Shown here: piece by piece, positions 27,700 to 37,314 of the stretch
How the letters are laid out: each line of letters begins with the position of its first letter
Numbering within the stretch: position 1 is the first letter of the stretch
Assembly: GCA_963665085.2 (NCBI GenBank)
Contig: CAXXXS010000001.1
Span: 3,348,001-3,412,000, forward strand
Direction: 5' to 3'
DNA: 64,000 nt
DNA from: G963665085 sp963665085
GTDB lineage: Bacteria; Bacteroidota; Bacteroidia; Bacteroidales; JAAAOM01
Notes under the pieces: model-generated
What the model was told of the DNA's origin: nothing
Databases searched by the model: none
The model's input: only the letters and a program-made list of their open reading frames with translations
Made by a program: the position numbers and the translations under genes

Positions 27700-29103
27700 T
27701 TATTCAACAGTCTGAATTTTATTTATTATGTGATTTGAAACAATTCTTTTTATACTATTAATCGTGTCTGACATAAACAAAATATGATACTCATTTTCAA
27801 TTTCAAAAAGAGTTGTTGAGCTTTTCATATAACTATCATTATCTGTATTTTTTTCCACAATTGTCAGAGAGTAATTAGAGTCATTGATTTTAAGCGTACA
27901 CCATATCTCAAAATCAATTTTCTTTTTAGCTGATTTTAGAGAAAGCATTTTTTTTACCCATTGAATTTGGTCAATATTTTCTTCCTCCAAATCATGACCA
28001 AATATCTCATATTTTTTGATTTCTTGACCAATTAATAAACGTGTTGTGCTAAGCAAAGAATTGGAAACTGTTTTTTTATTTTTTGTATTATTAAAATAAT
28101 TCTCATTCTTTGTTTCAGCAAAAAAATCATCAAAATTGTCTAATAGCTTATTTAATGGTTTCCATAAATCATCATTAATGTGATTTATGGTCTCAAAAAC
28201 GACTCTTGGTGTTTTAAAAATTTTTGTCTCGGTTAATTTTTTACGTTTAAGAATTTCAATTTCTTTTTCAATATCACCAAGCTCATCAATATCTTCTCCA
28301 TTGGCTGCTTTCAAACTAAGTTCTAAAGACCAAATCGATTGTGTTTCAATATATTCAATCAGAGATTCAATATCACCAGTATCCGCTTTTTGTAATGCAG
28401 TCAAATAGCTTTCTTTATCTTCAGATTTTATTATAACTGGTGGAAAGTTGCTTTTTAAAAGAATATAATTCATAATTAATCTTGCAACTCTTCCATTACC
28501 ATCGTCAAACGGATGAATGCAAACAAATCTATAATGGAATTCCGCGGCTAACTGTACAGGATGTAATTGTTCCAAATTAGAGTTATACCAGCTTAATAAA
28601 TCACCCATTAAAGCTGGAGTTTCTTCAGGAGAGGCATATTCATGAATGTTTCCATTCTTTAATTGAACACTATTAGGTGAAGTTTTATATTGACCTATCT
28701 CAATTCTTTTTCTAGTTTGTGTACCATTAGGAGTAATTGCATCTTTCCAGAATGGTTTAACTAAAATTACTTTATTTAATTCTTTGATAAAAGTTTCTGT
28801 TAATGGACGTTCTTTTTCATTAGCCATTTCCTCAATCTGAGAAAAGGCAACATCATGAGCTTTCATTTCTTCAATGTCGCTTACAGGGACATCTCCTGAA
28901 CTTTTATCAAAGAACAATAATAGTTGAGTTTGTCCATATGTTAATGTATTACCTTCAAGATGGTTAGAGTTATAATTAAATTCTAACCGTAATTTTTTTT
29001 GTAAACGCTTATTATCTTCTGCCTTTAAAGGAATCTTTTTATCTAACTCCAACTTTAAAGCATTCACTTTATCTATTGTTTTGGTCTTATACATTTTTAT
29101 CAT
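27700..29103 (-). CDS. Fic-family protein (class II, self-inhibited)
   Basis: 467 residues. The perfect Fic motif HPFDDGNGRVAR is at 197-208. The N-terminal inhibitory helix SNHLEG (46-51) fits (S/T)xxxE(G/N), the class II form in which Glu50 blocks ATP binding until released. Fic proteins of this type transfer AMP to a target hydroxyl. The C-terminal 200 residues are helical (KEIEILKRKKLTETKIF...) and may hold a winged helix. The start overlaps the XRE gene by 17 nt. The stop TAA falls in the GTGCATTATTC string next to the core GTTGGGTTT at 27684. Confidence 0.85.
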   Translation of the reverse strand: MIKMYKTKTIDKVNALKLELDKKIPLKAEDNKRLQKKLRLEFNYNSNHLEGNTLTYGQTQLLLFFDKSSGDVPVSDIEEMKAHDVAFSQIEEMANEKERPLTETFIKELNKVILVKPFWKDAITPNGTQTRKRIEIGQYKTSPNSVQLKNGNIHEYASPEETPALMGDLLSWYNSNLEQLHPVQLAAEFHYRFVCIHPFDDGNGRVARLIMNYILLKSNFPPVIIKSEDKESYLTALQKADTGDIESLIEYIETQSIWSLELSLKAANGEDIDELGDIEKEIEILKRKKLTETKIFKTPRVVFETINHINDDLWKPLNKLLDNFDDFFAETKNENYFNNTKNKKTVSNSLLSTTRLLIGQEIKKYEIFGHDLEEENIDQIQWVKKMLSLKSAKKKIDFEIWCTLKINDSNYSLTIVEKNTDNDSYMKSSTTLFEIENEYHILFMSDTINSIKRIVSNHIINKIQTVE

Positions 29104-29293
29104 TTTTATTTGACACTAGCAACTCTTTTACATCAACATCTAGAATTTCTGCTATCTTATATAAATCATCTAAACTTGGTTGTCTTCTATTTTGAACGTA
29201 AGAATTAATCATGTTATAACTTTTGTTCAATTGTTCTGACAACCACGTTTGTTTTATCCCTTTAGTTTCAAGTACCTCTTTAATTCTATTCAT
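29087..29293 (-). CDS. XRE-family helix-turn-helix regulator
   Basis: 68 residues forming one HTH_3 domain (VLETKGIKQTWLSEQLNKSYNMINSYVQNRRQPSLDDLYKIAEILDVDVKELL). It is directly upstream of and overlapping the fic gene, so it is the likely autoregulator or antitoxin-like partner of the cassette. Confidence 0.85.
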   Translation of the reverse strand: MNRIKEVLETKGIKQTWLSEQLNKSYNMINSYVQNRRQPSLDDLYKIAEILDVDVKELLVSNKNDKNV

Positions 29294-29380
29294 TATATCT
29301 CATAATATGATATAAAAATAAATCAAATATTAATGATATGCAAATGCTATTTTGAAATGCTACAGCCTCTCCTGCATGAA

Positions 29381-29479
29381 ACCCAACGATCCGCGTATAT
29401 ATGCCGTTGCGCTTGTCACAAATATAGTTATTTAAACAACCAATGCTCAAGCGCAATGACATATGATACGCTGTTGTAA
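29381..29479 (-). repeat. attC-like site 7 (short, 99 bp class)
   Basis: Starts AAACCCAAC-GATCCGCGTATATATGCC and ends CATATGATACGCTGTTGTAA. AAACCCAAC is the exact reverse complement of GTTGGGTTT at 27684. Beyond CCAAC the site and the next 170 bp match site 9 base for base. The stretch 29480-29652 holds no complete gene. Confidence 0.75.
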
Positions 29480-29652
29480 GAAGTTGATTCCGTGTGATGG
29501 CCTTCTAAGTGCGATGGCTTTTTCCCAAAATCAACGTAGGTGGTGGTCGCTTTACCTTTAACTATCTGTTTATCGGTCAATTTATGTATTTTTTATTTTC
29601 TATATATTGGTATATGGGAATGTCAAAAATACTGTTGGGACAGGACTTTTAA

Positions 29653-31374
29653 GTTTTAATATTCTAAAAAAAAGAAAAAAAATCTCGTTTTTGTTTTTTA
29701 AGCAGCAATGTTAAGTTCTTGATACAATGCATACAATCCTTCTTTAATGTGTTTTTGCGTTATCTCTAATTTATCAAGAGCATTATCGCTTCCAAGAGAC
29801 TGTTTTGTTAAACTGTCAGACAATAAGGGCGTTAAGAAGTACCTGTTGTGGGAATAAGCAATATTTATCCACACATAACCTTTCTCTGTAACCCTATAAT
29901 AATTAGAGTTTTGACGTTTTTCAACCAACCCCCTTGCCTTCAATTTATCCATCTGGTAGCGTATTTCTGCAGTTTTAGAGAAATGAACTGAAAGATAACG
30001 CATTAACTCCTTTGTACGAAACCATTCTGTTGAAAACCGAGGGTTTGATAATATTGCTAATACTGCAATCATTTTGGGGTTTCTTTGGTCGGGTGCAGCT
30101 ACCCGTTTCCCTTTTTCTGTGTATACCGCATTGGTAAACTCGTTTTCGTAATCCCCTAAGAGTGATGCATCTATTTTAGCAATGGCAGTAAAGAAGCGGT
30201 TATTGCACCCGAAGCCGTACCAGTAGTAGCCCTTTATTTCAAATATTGGCTTTTGTAATTTAGCCCCAGGCAACCTGGGGTTATTGATAGTGGTTTCGAC
30301 CCGGAGCAAATAACCGCCTTTATTGTACATCTTAATGGAATTGCCTTGTATCCAGTGCTTGGAACAGGCTTTTTGATAATAGGTTTTATTGGTGCTCTTG
30401 CTTTGTTTTCTTTCTCTTTTTAATTCGAACAGTTTGCTTAAACTGTTTGGGGCTCCTATGCTATGATGCTTCTCAAGGACCTTGTCATACAACCGCTCGA
30501 AGTAAGGCTTATTTTTGAAAACTACATTGCTACATACCTCGCATTGGCAGGTGTACCAATTATGCTTAAGTATTGATGAGCACGTAGAACGTTCGCCTTT
30601 ATCAAAGCGGAACCATTTGTCCATCCAGTAGCTTATGCGTTTGTCTATAATGCTGCCCTTAAAACCTTTAATTAAGTTTTCTACATAGGCTTCATCGTCT
30701 ATTTTTAGAAAGGCATTGTCCTGCATTTTGTATCCAATCCCTTTTTTGTCCAGTTGCCTACGTAAGTACCAATGCCCATTACAATAAAATTGGCAATGAA
30801 ATGGTAAGCCTGATGATATCTTCAAACAACAAAACCCCAATTCCGAATCGTTTATATAGATGTAGTGTTGTGTTACTTGCTTCTTCATCCAGAACATTTT
30901 GGTAAAAAGAGAACCCTTTTTTGTTGTAAGTTGTTTGTTCCAATAACAACTCATAAACTCCAATGACTTGATAATGCAAACCACTCCCAGTTTTTTTTGG
31001 TTGAAATAATACTCTTCTACATAGGATTGCATTTCCATTTCTTTGCCACCATGGTTATCCCGCCATAAAATCGGCACATCAAATTTTACTGCCAGTTTCT
31101 TTATATGGCTATTTAATTGGTCTGAAAAAAGTTTAAATATTCCATTGGTGTGTTTTGAAAAACCTAAATTACGAAGTAGGGTAATGACACTTGCCGGACG
31201 GAACATACTTCGAATATAACCGCGTACTATTATACGGTCGAAAAAACTATAACTGAAATTTATATGGCTAGAAAAATCGGATGTGAATTTATTTTGTAAT
31301 AACACTGTTTGCCTTTTTTGCATAAAGGTAAAAATATAACTCTTAGGCCAACCATGAGACCTTTAGGTCGCTAT
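29653..31374 (-). mobile_element. IS copy 8
   Basis: 1722 bp. It is inserted after ACTTTTAA; the undisturbed form of this target survives at 34431-34440 (ACTTTTAAGTGG). The right flank is an unrelated gene, so the original right partner is gone. Confidence 0.9.
29698..31323 (-). CDS. transposase-like protein, copy 8
   Basis: 541 residues, intact, with Asp82 and Glu262. Confidence 0.8.
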   Translation of the reverse strand: MQKRQTVLLQNKFTSDFSSHINFSYSFFDRIIVRGYIRSMFRPASVITLLRNLGFSKHTNGIFKLFSDQLNSHIKKLAVKFDVPILWRDNHGGKEMEMQSYVEEYYFNQKKLGVVCIIKSLEFMSCYWNKQLTTKKGSLFTKMFWMKKQVTQHYIYINDSELGFCCLKISSGLPFHCQFYCNGHWYLRRQLDKKGIGYKMQDNAFLKIDDEAYVENLIKGFKGSIIDKRISYWMDKWFRFDKGERSTCSSILKHNWYTCQCEVCSNVVFKNKPYFERLYDKVLEKHHSIGAPNSLSKLFELKRERKQSKSTNKTYYQKACSKHWIQGNSIKMYNKGGYLLRVETTINNPRLPGAKLQKPIFEIKGYYWYGFGCNNRFFTAIAKIDASLLGDYENEFTNAVYTEKGKRVAAPDQRNPKMIAVLAILSNPRFSTEWFRTKELMRYLSVHFSKTAEIRYQMDKLKARGLVEKRQNSNYYRVTEKGYVWINIAYSHNRYFLTPLLSDSLTKQSLGSDNALDKLEITQKHIKEGLYALYQELNIAA

Positions 31375-32935
31375 TTACTTTATCTATCGGACTTTCAGTC
31401 GAAATTTTAAGAATTTCAGTTTGTTCAATCCCGTTAATTTTATGTCTTAATTTTCTTTGCCCCACAAGCACAACTTCTATTTCTATTTGCGATATTGTCG
31501 CTGAACCAATATTCTCAATTAGTATTTCATTTTCGTATTTTTCATTATTCTTGGTTGAAATAACCGTGTCAATTTGATATTCCAAATAAGCATTACTGAA
31601 AAACCATGTTTTGAAAAATTCATCTAAATCTCTTTCACTTATAGTTTCACAGTCCTTCTTAAACATCTCCAAGGTTACATTAACACCTTTGTAACTTTCA
31701 AGACATTTTTTAAGAATTTTAAAAAATTTGTCCTCGCCAATTTCATAAGCTAACATTTGCAAAACAGAAAAAGACTTATCATGCTCAACTGAATTATTCC
31801 AATCAAATTTTTGTTTATCCAACGAGTCAATTTTTTGCATTATGGTTGTATTATATCCTTTTTCCATTGCCCGTAAATATGAATCGCTAAATGATTTACT
31901 ATGATTGAAGTCGGGAATATGTTTCAATGTGTAGAGTCTATCGGTATGTATTCCCATTCCAATACCAAACCATTGTGGATAATCCAACGGTTCTAAGACA
32001 TAATTAAAGCCCCAGTATTGATGCCCTATTTCGTGAGACATTATCCAATGAGCATGAGTTTCCGCCCTTTCTTTTTTTCGGTCAATTCCTCGGTGAATTC
32101 CAACAACATTTGGGCAAACAGGCCAACCACCATAAGGTTTTGAGTATCCAGGAATAATTGTCAGTACTGGTTGTGGATAAAAGCCCAATGTATCGATGTA
32201 GAATTCAATAATGTTTTTTGAATATTCCAAAAGTTTATTACCCCATTTCTCATCATTTTCAAAAAAGAAAGACCTTATCTGAACACCCGATATATAATCT
32301 TCTTTCAATTTTATATCCTTAAATAAAATAAATCCATAAGATGGCACTGAATTTATGCTTGTGTTAATAATTATTTCACTATTAATCGTATCAGTGCTTT
32401 CAATTTGACCAGTGGATGCAATTTGAAATTCAGTTGGATAAGTTAAGTTTACTTGGTAGTCAGAATGAACTTGATAAAATTGATTGAACTCTCCATTTTC
32501 AAAATACTGAACCGTTGGAAAATCCTCTGAGTAGAACAACATTCGCTCTCTAAAATATTCATTTGGTTTTGTTTTGAAGTCAATATGAATACTGACTTTT
32601 TCGTTCGGCGATATTGGATTAAGAAATTTAACAATGAATCCCTCAAAATTGTGTGTTTCAGTTGACGCATAAATAAATTCATGCTTCTCTCCATTTACTT
32701 TAATGTTTTGTACCAAGGTTTTTGCACTGTCCAACATAAAATTAAACGGGATTTCCGAAATAATCGTGTCAGAAGTGTTAGTCCAGTCCACATGCATTTT
32801 GCAATCCAATGATAAGTCTGTTGTATCAAGTTTTGCTGTTATATAATAATTTGAAAGAGTTTTATCAGGTTTTGGAGTCATTTTACAGCTAACTATAAAA
32901 ACGCAGACTGTTAAAATCAGAATTATTCTTTTCAT
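31375..32935 (-). pseudogene. M1-type (aminopeptidase-like) metallopeptidase lipoprotein, C-terminus cut by IS
   Basis: The start is ATG 32935: MKRIILILTVCVFIVSCKM is a lipoprotein signal with the lipobox Cys at residue 17. The frame upstream of this ATG only translates the attC-like palindrome. The N-terminal beta domain (LDCKMHVDWTNTSDTIISEIPFNFML...) and MSHEIGHQYWGFNY, with HEIGH as the zinc-binding HExxH, fit the M1 family. The C-terminal helical part is present, but the frame runs into IS copy 8 after ESPIDKV and ends with nine or so IS-encoded residues (SDLKVSWLA, stop 31343). Function: likely envelope peptidase; the truncation hits only the extreme C-terminus, so activity may survive. 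Confidence 0.75.
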
Positions 32936-32962
32936 TGTATGTAGGTTATTTCTTTTAATTAA

Positions 32963-33094
32963 TGCCAACGTTGAGTGTATGGTGTCGTAAGGGACTGCGG
33001 GCTTCAAACTTATCAAGTTACAACCCAATATTGATGCGGGAGATGCCGCTCGAAAACCTCTGAAACCCTTATGCACTATACACATTGTTGGCAT
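32963..33094 (-). repeat. attC-like site 8
   Basis: Starts ATGCCAAC-GTTGAGTGTATGG and ends ACTATACACATTGTTGGCA. It is nearly the same as sites 1, 2 and 15, though the cassettes on either side differ. Confidence 0.8.
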
Positions 33095-33102
33095 TTCGTG
33101 CA

Positions 33103-34095
33103 TTATTCCTCACCTTTCAATCGTTTCACCTCTTTATCAAAATCGGATGTATAATTCTTATCTTGGATTTTTCTGTACTTATCATACTCTTGTTCAGCCT
33201 TCAGTTTTGCCTCCAAAGCGCTTATTTTTCCTTTGTCTTTTAGAATCGGGTAGTTTGATAATTCAAGGAATTGATGCAAAAAATTAATCCAATCCTGCAT
33301 GTTAGTCGGTATCTGTCTTTCTGCTCTCGTCTCTGCTAAATCGAGGTAAGCTGAAACAATCCGATTAAGTTCTTTAATATGCTGTTCGTTTAAGTAATTT
33401 TTGGCAATCGACACATCAGATTTTAATATTTTACCATCTGGTGCATGTTTCCAGTTTGTTAATCCCATATAAATTTTCGTAGCATCAGCCGATGAATAAA
33501 TTATTTCAGCAGCTGTCTTTCCTGTTATTGCCCAATGTAATTTGTTTTGAACTGTTGCAAAAAAGTCTTTGGTCAGAATATCGGTATTATCATAATCAAT
33601 CGACAAGGCATAAATGTCTGTAATCTTTTGGTAGAATCTACGCTCACTGGCACGAATTTCTCGAATCCGTTCAAGTAACTCGTCAAAATAATCTTTCCCA
33701 AAATGTTTGCCTTGTTTTAATCGTTCATCATCTAATACAAATCCTTTTGTTATAAACTCATTTAATACTTTGGTTGACCAAATCCGAAATTTTGTTGCTT
33801 TATTTGAATTTACCCTATATCCAACAGCAATGATTGTGTCTAAATTGTAAAAAGTTGTTTTATACTTTTTCCCATCATCAGCAGTATGTTCCAAAATGGA
33901 ACTAACTGAATTTTCAATTAATTCTCCTGATTCAAAGATATTTTTCAGATGTTTTGTAATTGCAGGTCTTTGAACTCCAAATAACTCAGCTATTTTTTTT
34001 TGAGTCATCCAAAAAGTCTCGTCCTGAAAGATGACCTCAATTTTTATTATTCCATCATCGGATTGGTAAAATATAATTTCGGATTCTTTTGCCAT
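33103..34095 (-). CDS. RhuM-family protein
   Basis: 330 residues. The RhuM domain fills the first 130 residues (ETFWMTQKKIAELFGVQRPAITKHLKNIF, TTFYNLDTIIAVGYRVNSNKATKFRIWSTKVLNEFITKGF). A conserved helical C-terminal region follows (ITDIYALSIDYD, FFATVQNKLHWAITGKTAAEIIY, MGLTNWKHAPDG). There is no Fic motif, unlike the protein at 9805-10788. RhuM was named as a virulence protein; its molecular role is unknown, though the N-terminus looks like a DNA-binding domain. It is the only gene of cassette 33088-34172, with the stop inside the GTGCATTATTC string. Confidence 0.8.
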   Translation of the reverse strand: MAKESEIIFYQSDDGIIKIEVIFQDETFWMTQKKIAELFGVQRPAITKHLKNIFESGELIENSVSSILEHTADDGKKYKTTFYNLDTIIAVGYRVNSNKATKFRIWSTKVLNEFITKGFVLDDERLKQGKHFGKDYFDELLERIREIRASERRFYQKITDIYALSIDYDNTDILTKDFFATVQNKLHWAITGKTAAEIIYSSADATKIYMGLTNWKHAPDGKILKSDVSIAKNYLNEQHIKELNRIVSAYLDLAETRAERQIPTNMQDWINFLHQFLELSNYPILKDKGKISALEAKLKAEQEYDKYRKIQDKNYTSDFDKEVKRLKGEE

Positions 34096-34109
34096 TTACG
34101 TTTTTATCT

Positions 34110-34138
34110 CAAATATAAACAATTTCACCTCGTTTCAA
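34110..34138 (-). promoter_or_regulatory. promoter of the RhuM cassette
   Basis: On the - strand TTG (34138-34136), 18 nt spacer, TATATTTG (34117-34110), then ATG at 34095. Confidence 0.45.
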
Positions 34139-34165
34139 GCTTGCACTGCGGTTTCTCTGCATGAA

Positions 34166-34264
34166 TGCCAACGATCCGCGTATATATGCCGTTGCGCTTG
34201 TCACAAATATAGTTATTTAAACAACCAATGCTCAAGCGCAATGACATATGATACGCTGTTGTAA
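34166..34264 (-). repeat. attC-like site 9 (short, 99 bp class)
   Basis: Starts AATGCCAAC-GATCCGCGTATATATGCC and ends CATATGATACGCTGTTGTAA. AATGCCAAC is the exact reverse complement of GTTGGCATT at 33088. It is the same as site 7 from CCAAC onward. Confidence 0.75.
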
Positions 34265-34433
34265 GAAGTTGATTCCGTGTGATGGCCTTCTAAGTGCGAT
34301 GGCTTTTTCCCAAAATCAACGTAGGTGGTGGTCGCTTTACCTTTAACTATCTGTTTATCGGTCAATTTATGTATTTTTTATTTTCTATATATTGGTATAT
34401 GGGAATGTCAAAAATACTGTTGGGACAGGACTT

Positions 34434-34607
34434 TTAAGTGGTTCCTTCCCTCTTTAAGGGAAAAAAATCGTTGGAAAGTGACTTGATTTTCTCAAAAAAA
34501 TCCTGTAACTTACCAACCGTAAAGTTTTTAAACGTCTCACGTTTTGAAAGCGAGCTTTCACACGGTATCACCGAAAAAACTTTCCCCTGGTAAAATTCTC
34601 ATTTTAT
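34434..34607 (-). pseudogene. C-terminal gene fragment of unknown family
   Basis: The frame is open from the IS edge for about 57 codons, ending ...KNFTVGKLQDFFEKIKSLSN then DFFPLKREGTT. The short basic/aromatic tail resembles C-termini of some IS transposases, but that is a weak impression. The same downstream DNA (34265-34433) is also found at 29480-29652, where the gene part is completely lost. Confidence 0.3.
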
Positions 34608-36329
34608 GTTTTAATATTCTAAAAAAAAGAAAAAAAATCTCGTTTTTGTTTTTTAAGCAGCAATGTTAAGTTCTTGATACAATGCATACAATCCTTCTTT
34701 AATGTGTTTTTGCGTTATCTCTAATTTATCAAGAGCATTATCGCTTCCAAGAGACTGTTTTGTTAAACTGTCAGACAATAAGGGCGTTAAGAAGTACCTG
34801 TTGTGGGAATAAGCAATATTTATCCACACATAACCTTTCTCTGTAACCCTATAATAATTAGAGTTTTGACGTTTTTCAACCAACCCCCTTGCCTTCAATT
34901 TATCCATCTGGTAGCGTATTTCTGCAGTTTTAGAGAAATGAACTGAAAGATAACGCATTAACTCCTTTGTACGAAACCATTCTGTTGAAAACCGAGGGTT
35001 TGATAATATTGCTAATACTGCAATCATTTTGGGGTTTCTTTGGTCGGGTGCAGCTACCCGTTTCCCTTTTTCTGTGTATACCGCATTGGTAAACTCGTTT
35101 TCGTAATCCCCTAAGAGTGATGCATCTATTTTAGCAATGGCAGTAAAGAAGCGGTTATTGCACCCGAAGCCGTACCAGTAGTAGCCCTTTATTTCAAATA
35201 TTGGCTTTTGTAATTTAGCCCCAGGCAACCTGGGGTTATTGATAGTGGTTTCGACCCGGAGCAAATAACCGCCTTTATTGTACATCTTAATGGAATTACC
35301 TTGTATCCAGTGCTTGGAACAGGCTTTTTGATAATAGGTTTTATTGGTGCTCTTGCTTTGTTTTCTTTCTCTTTTTAATTCGAACAGTTTGCTTAAACTG
35401 TTTGGGGCTCCAATGCTATGATGCTTCTCAAGGACCTTGTCATACAACCGCTCGAAGTAAGGCTTATTTTTGAAAACTACATTGCTACATACCTCGCATT
35501 GGCAGGTGTACCAATTATGCTTAAGTATTGATGAGCACGTAGAACGTTCGCCTTTATCAAAGCGGAACCATTTGTCCATCCAGTAGCTTATGCGTTTGTC
35601 TATAATGCTGCCCTTAAAACCTTTAATTAAGTTTTCTACATAGGCTTCATCGTCTATTTTTAGAAAGGCATTGTCCTGCATTTTGTATCCAATCCCTTTT
35701 TTGTCCAGTTGCCTACGTAAGTACCAATGCCCATTACAATAAAATTGGCAATGAAATGGTAAGCCTGATGATATCTTCAAACAACAAAACCCCAATTCCG
35801 AATCGTTTATATAGATGTAGTGTTGTGTTACTTGCTTCTTCATCCAGAACATTTTGGTAAAAAGAGAACCCTTTTTTGTTGTAAGTTGTTTGTTCCAATA
35901 ACAACTCATAAACTCCAATGACTTGATAATGCAAACCACTCCCAGTTTTTTTTGGTTGAAATAATACTCTTCTACATAGGATTGCATTTCCATTTCTTTG
36001 CCACCATGGTTATCCCGCCATAAAATCGGCACATCAAATTTTACTGCCAGTTTCTTTATATGGCTATTTAATTGGTCTGAAAAAAGTTTAAATATTCCAT
36101 TGGTGTGTTTTGAAAAACCTAAATTACGAAGTAGGGTAATGACACTTGCCGGACGGAACATACTTCGAATATAACCGCGTACTATTATACGGTCGAAAAA
36201 ACTATAACTGAAATTTATATGGCTAGAAAAATCGGATGTGAATTTATTTTGTAATAACACTGTTTGCCTTTTTTGCATAAAGGTAAAAATATAACTCTTA
36301 GGCCAACCATGAGACCTTTAGGTCGCTAT
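34608..36329 (-). mobile_element. IS copy 9
   Basis: 1722 bp with complete ends. Left flank: the fragment 34434-34607. Right flank: the middle of an attC-like site. Confidence 0.9.
34653..36278 (-). CDS. transposase-like protein, copy 9
   Basis: 541 residues, intact, with Asp82 and Glu262. Confidence 0.8.
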   Translation of the reverse strand: MQKRQTVLLQNKFTSDFSSHINFSYSFFDRIIVRGYIRSMFRPASVITLLRNLGFSKHTNGIFKLFSDQLNSHIKKLAVKFDVPILWRDNHGGKEMEMQSYVEEYYFNQKKLGVVCIIKSLEFMSCYWNKQLTTKKGSLFTKMFWMKKQVTQHYIYINDSELGFCCLKISSGLPFHCQFYCNGHWYLRRQLDKKGIGYKMQDNAFLKIDDEAYVENLIKGFKGSIIDKRISYWMDKWFRFDKGERSTCSSILKHNWYTCQCEVCSNVVFKNKPYFERLYDKVLEKHHSIGAPNSLSKLFELKRERKQSKSTNKTYYQKACSKHWIQGNSIKMYNKGGYLLRVETTINNPRLPGAKLQKPIFEIKGYYWYGFGCNNRFFTAIAKIDASLLGDYENEFTNAVYTEKGKRVAAPDQRNPKMIAVLAILSNPRFSTEWFRTKELMRYLSVHFSKTAEIRYQMDKLKARGLVEKRQNSNYYRVTEKGYVWINIAYSHNRYFLTPLLSDSLTKQSLGSDNALDKLEITQKHIKEGLYALYQELNIAA

Positions 36330-36372
36330 TATTTACTACATCACCTGCCATTACTTATACAAAATGTTAGCT
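36330..36372 (-). repeat. attC-like site 10, right half only
   Basis: CCTGCCATTACTTATACAAA then core GTTAGCTGTA (36366-36375), the exact reverse complement of TACAGCTAAC at 39089-39098. The left half was lost at IS copy 9. Confidence 0.55.
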
Positions 36373-36394
36373 GTAGTGGTTTCTGTAATGTTAA

Positions 36395-37306
36395 TTAATT
36401 ATATAATTTCCGAAATTCTAAAGGTGTCAATTCCGTTTTTTTCTTGAATAATTTCCCGAATGATTGTGGGTGTTCAAATCCTAAGCTGTAAGCAATTTCA
36501 TTTACTGATAACTCTGTAGTTGAAAGTTTCTCTTTTGCTAATTGCATTAATTTTTCGTGAATAAATTCTTGAGTACTTTTACCCGATTGTGTTTTTAATA
36601 ATCTGCTTAAATAATTGGGTGATAAGTTTAATGAACTAGAGAGATAATTAACTGTTGGTAATCCATTTTCCTGTAAGTCTTTGCTTTTAAAATAATTATT
36701 TAAAAGTGTTTCGAATTGCTCAAGTATTCTATGGTTAGTTTTTTTACGAGTAATAAATTGACGTTGGTAAAACCGCTCTGAATAAGTGAGTAATAATTCC
36801 AATTGTGAAATGATAACATCTTGACTGAATTTATCAATATTTGAATTGTATTCTTGATTAATATTTTGCATCAAATCGGTTAACGTATTTTGTTCCTTGT
36901 CCGAAAGATGTAGTGCTTCAGTTAGTTCGTAACCAAAAAAGTCATATTTCTCAATTTTTTGAGCCAAAGATGTATGCCATAAAAAATCGGGATGAAAAAT
37001 AAGCAACCATCCCGAATGATTTAGTTTTTGTTCATCTTCTACCTCAATACGCATTACTTGATTTGGTGCGATGAAAGCTAATACGCCTTCGTCAAAGTCA
37101 TATTCCTGTTGTCCATATTTCATTTTACCATTAAATACCTGTTTCAAGGCAATCGAATAAAAACCGTGTGTAAAACTTGAAACCGTCAAATTTTCTTTTC
37201 TTTTAATATCGGCAAAATTAATTACGCTAACCAATGGATGTTGTGGTTTTGGTAACTGCATTAATCTATGATATTCGGTTATATTTTTTATGTGAAGTAT
37301 AGACAT
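36395..37306 (-). CDS. AraC-family transcriptional regulator
   Basis: 303 residues with a cupin-like N-terminus (GFYSIALKQVFNGKMKYGQQEYDFDEGVLAFIAPNQVMRIE) and a C-terminal AraC DNA-binding domain (VNYLSSSLNLSPNYLSRLLKTQSGKS, LSVNEIAYSLGFEHPQSFGKLFKKKTELTPLEFRKLY). It is similar in layout to the regulator at 26490-27395. It is the last gene of a three-gene operon behind two NAD(P)-dependent enzymes, 8 nt after the SDR stop, so it may regulate that operon. Confidence 0.9.
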   Translation of the reverse strand: MSILHIKNITEYHRLMQLPKPQHPLVSVINFADIKRKENLTVSSFTHGFYSIALKQVFNGKMKYGQQEYDFDEGVLAFIAPNQVMRIEVEDEQKLNHSGWLLIFHPDFLWHTSLAQKIEKYDFFGYELTEALHLSDKEQNTLTDLMQNINQEYNSNIDKFSQDVIISQLELLLTYSERFYQRQFITRKKTNHRILEQFETLLNNYFKSKDLQENGLPTVNYLSSSLNLSPNYLSRLLKTQSGKSTQEFIHEKLMQLAKEKLSTTELSVNEIAYSLGFEHPQSFGKLFKKKTELTPLEFRKLYN

Positions 37307-37314
37307 AAGTTTTT

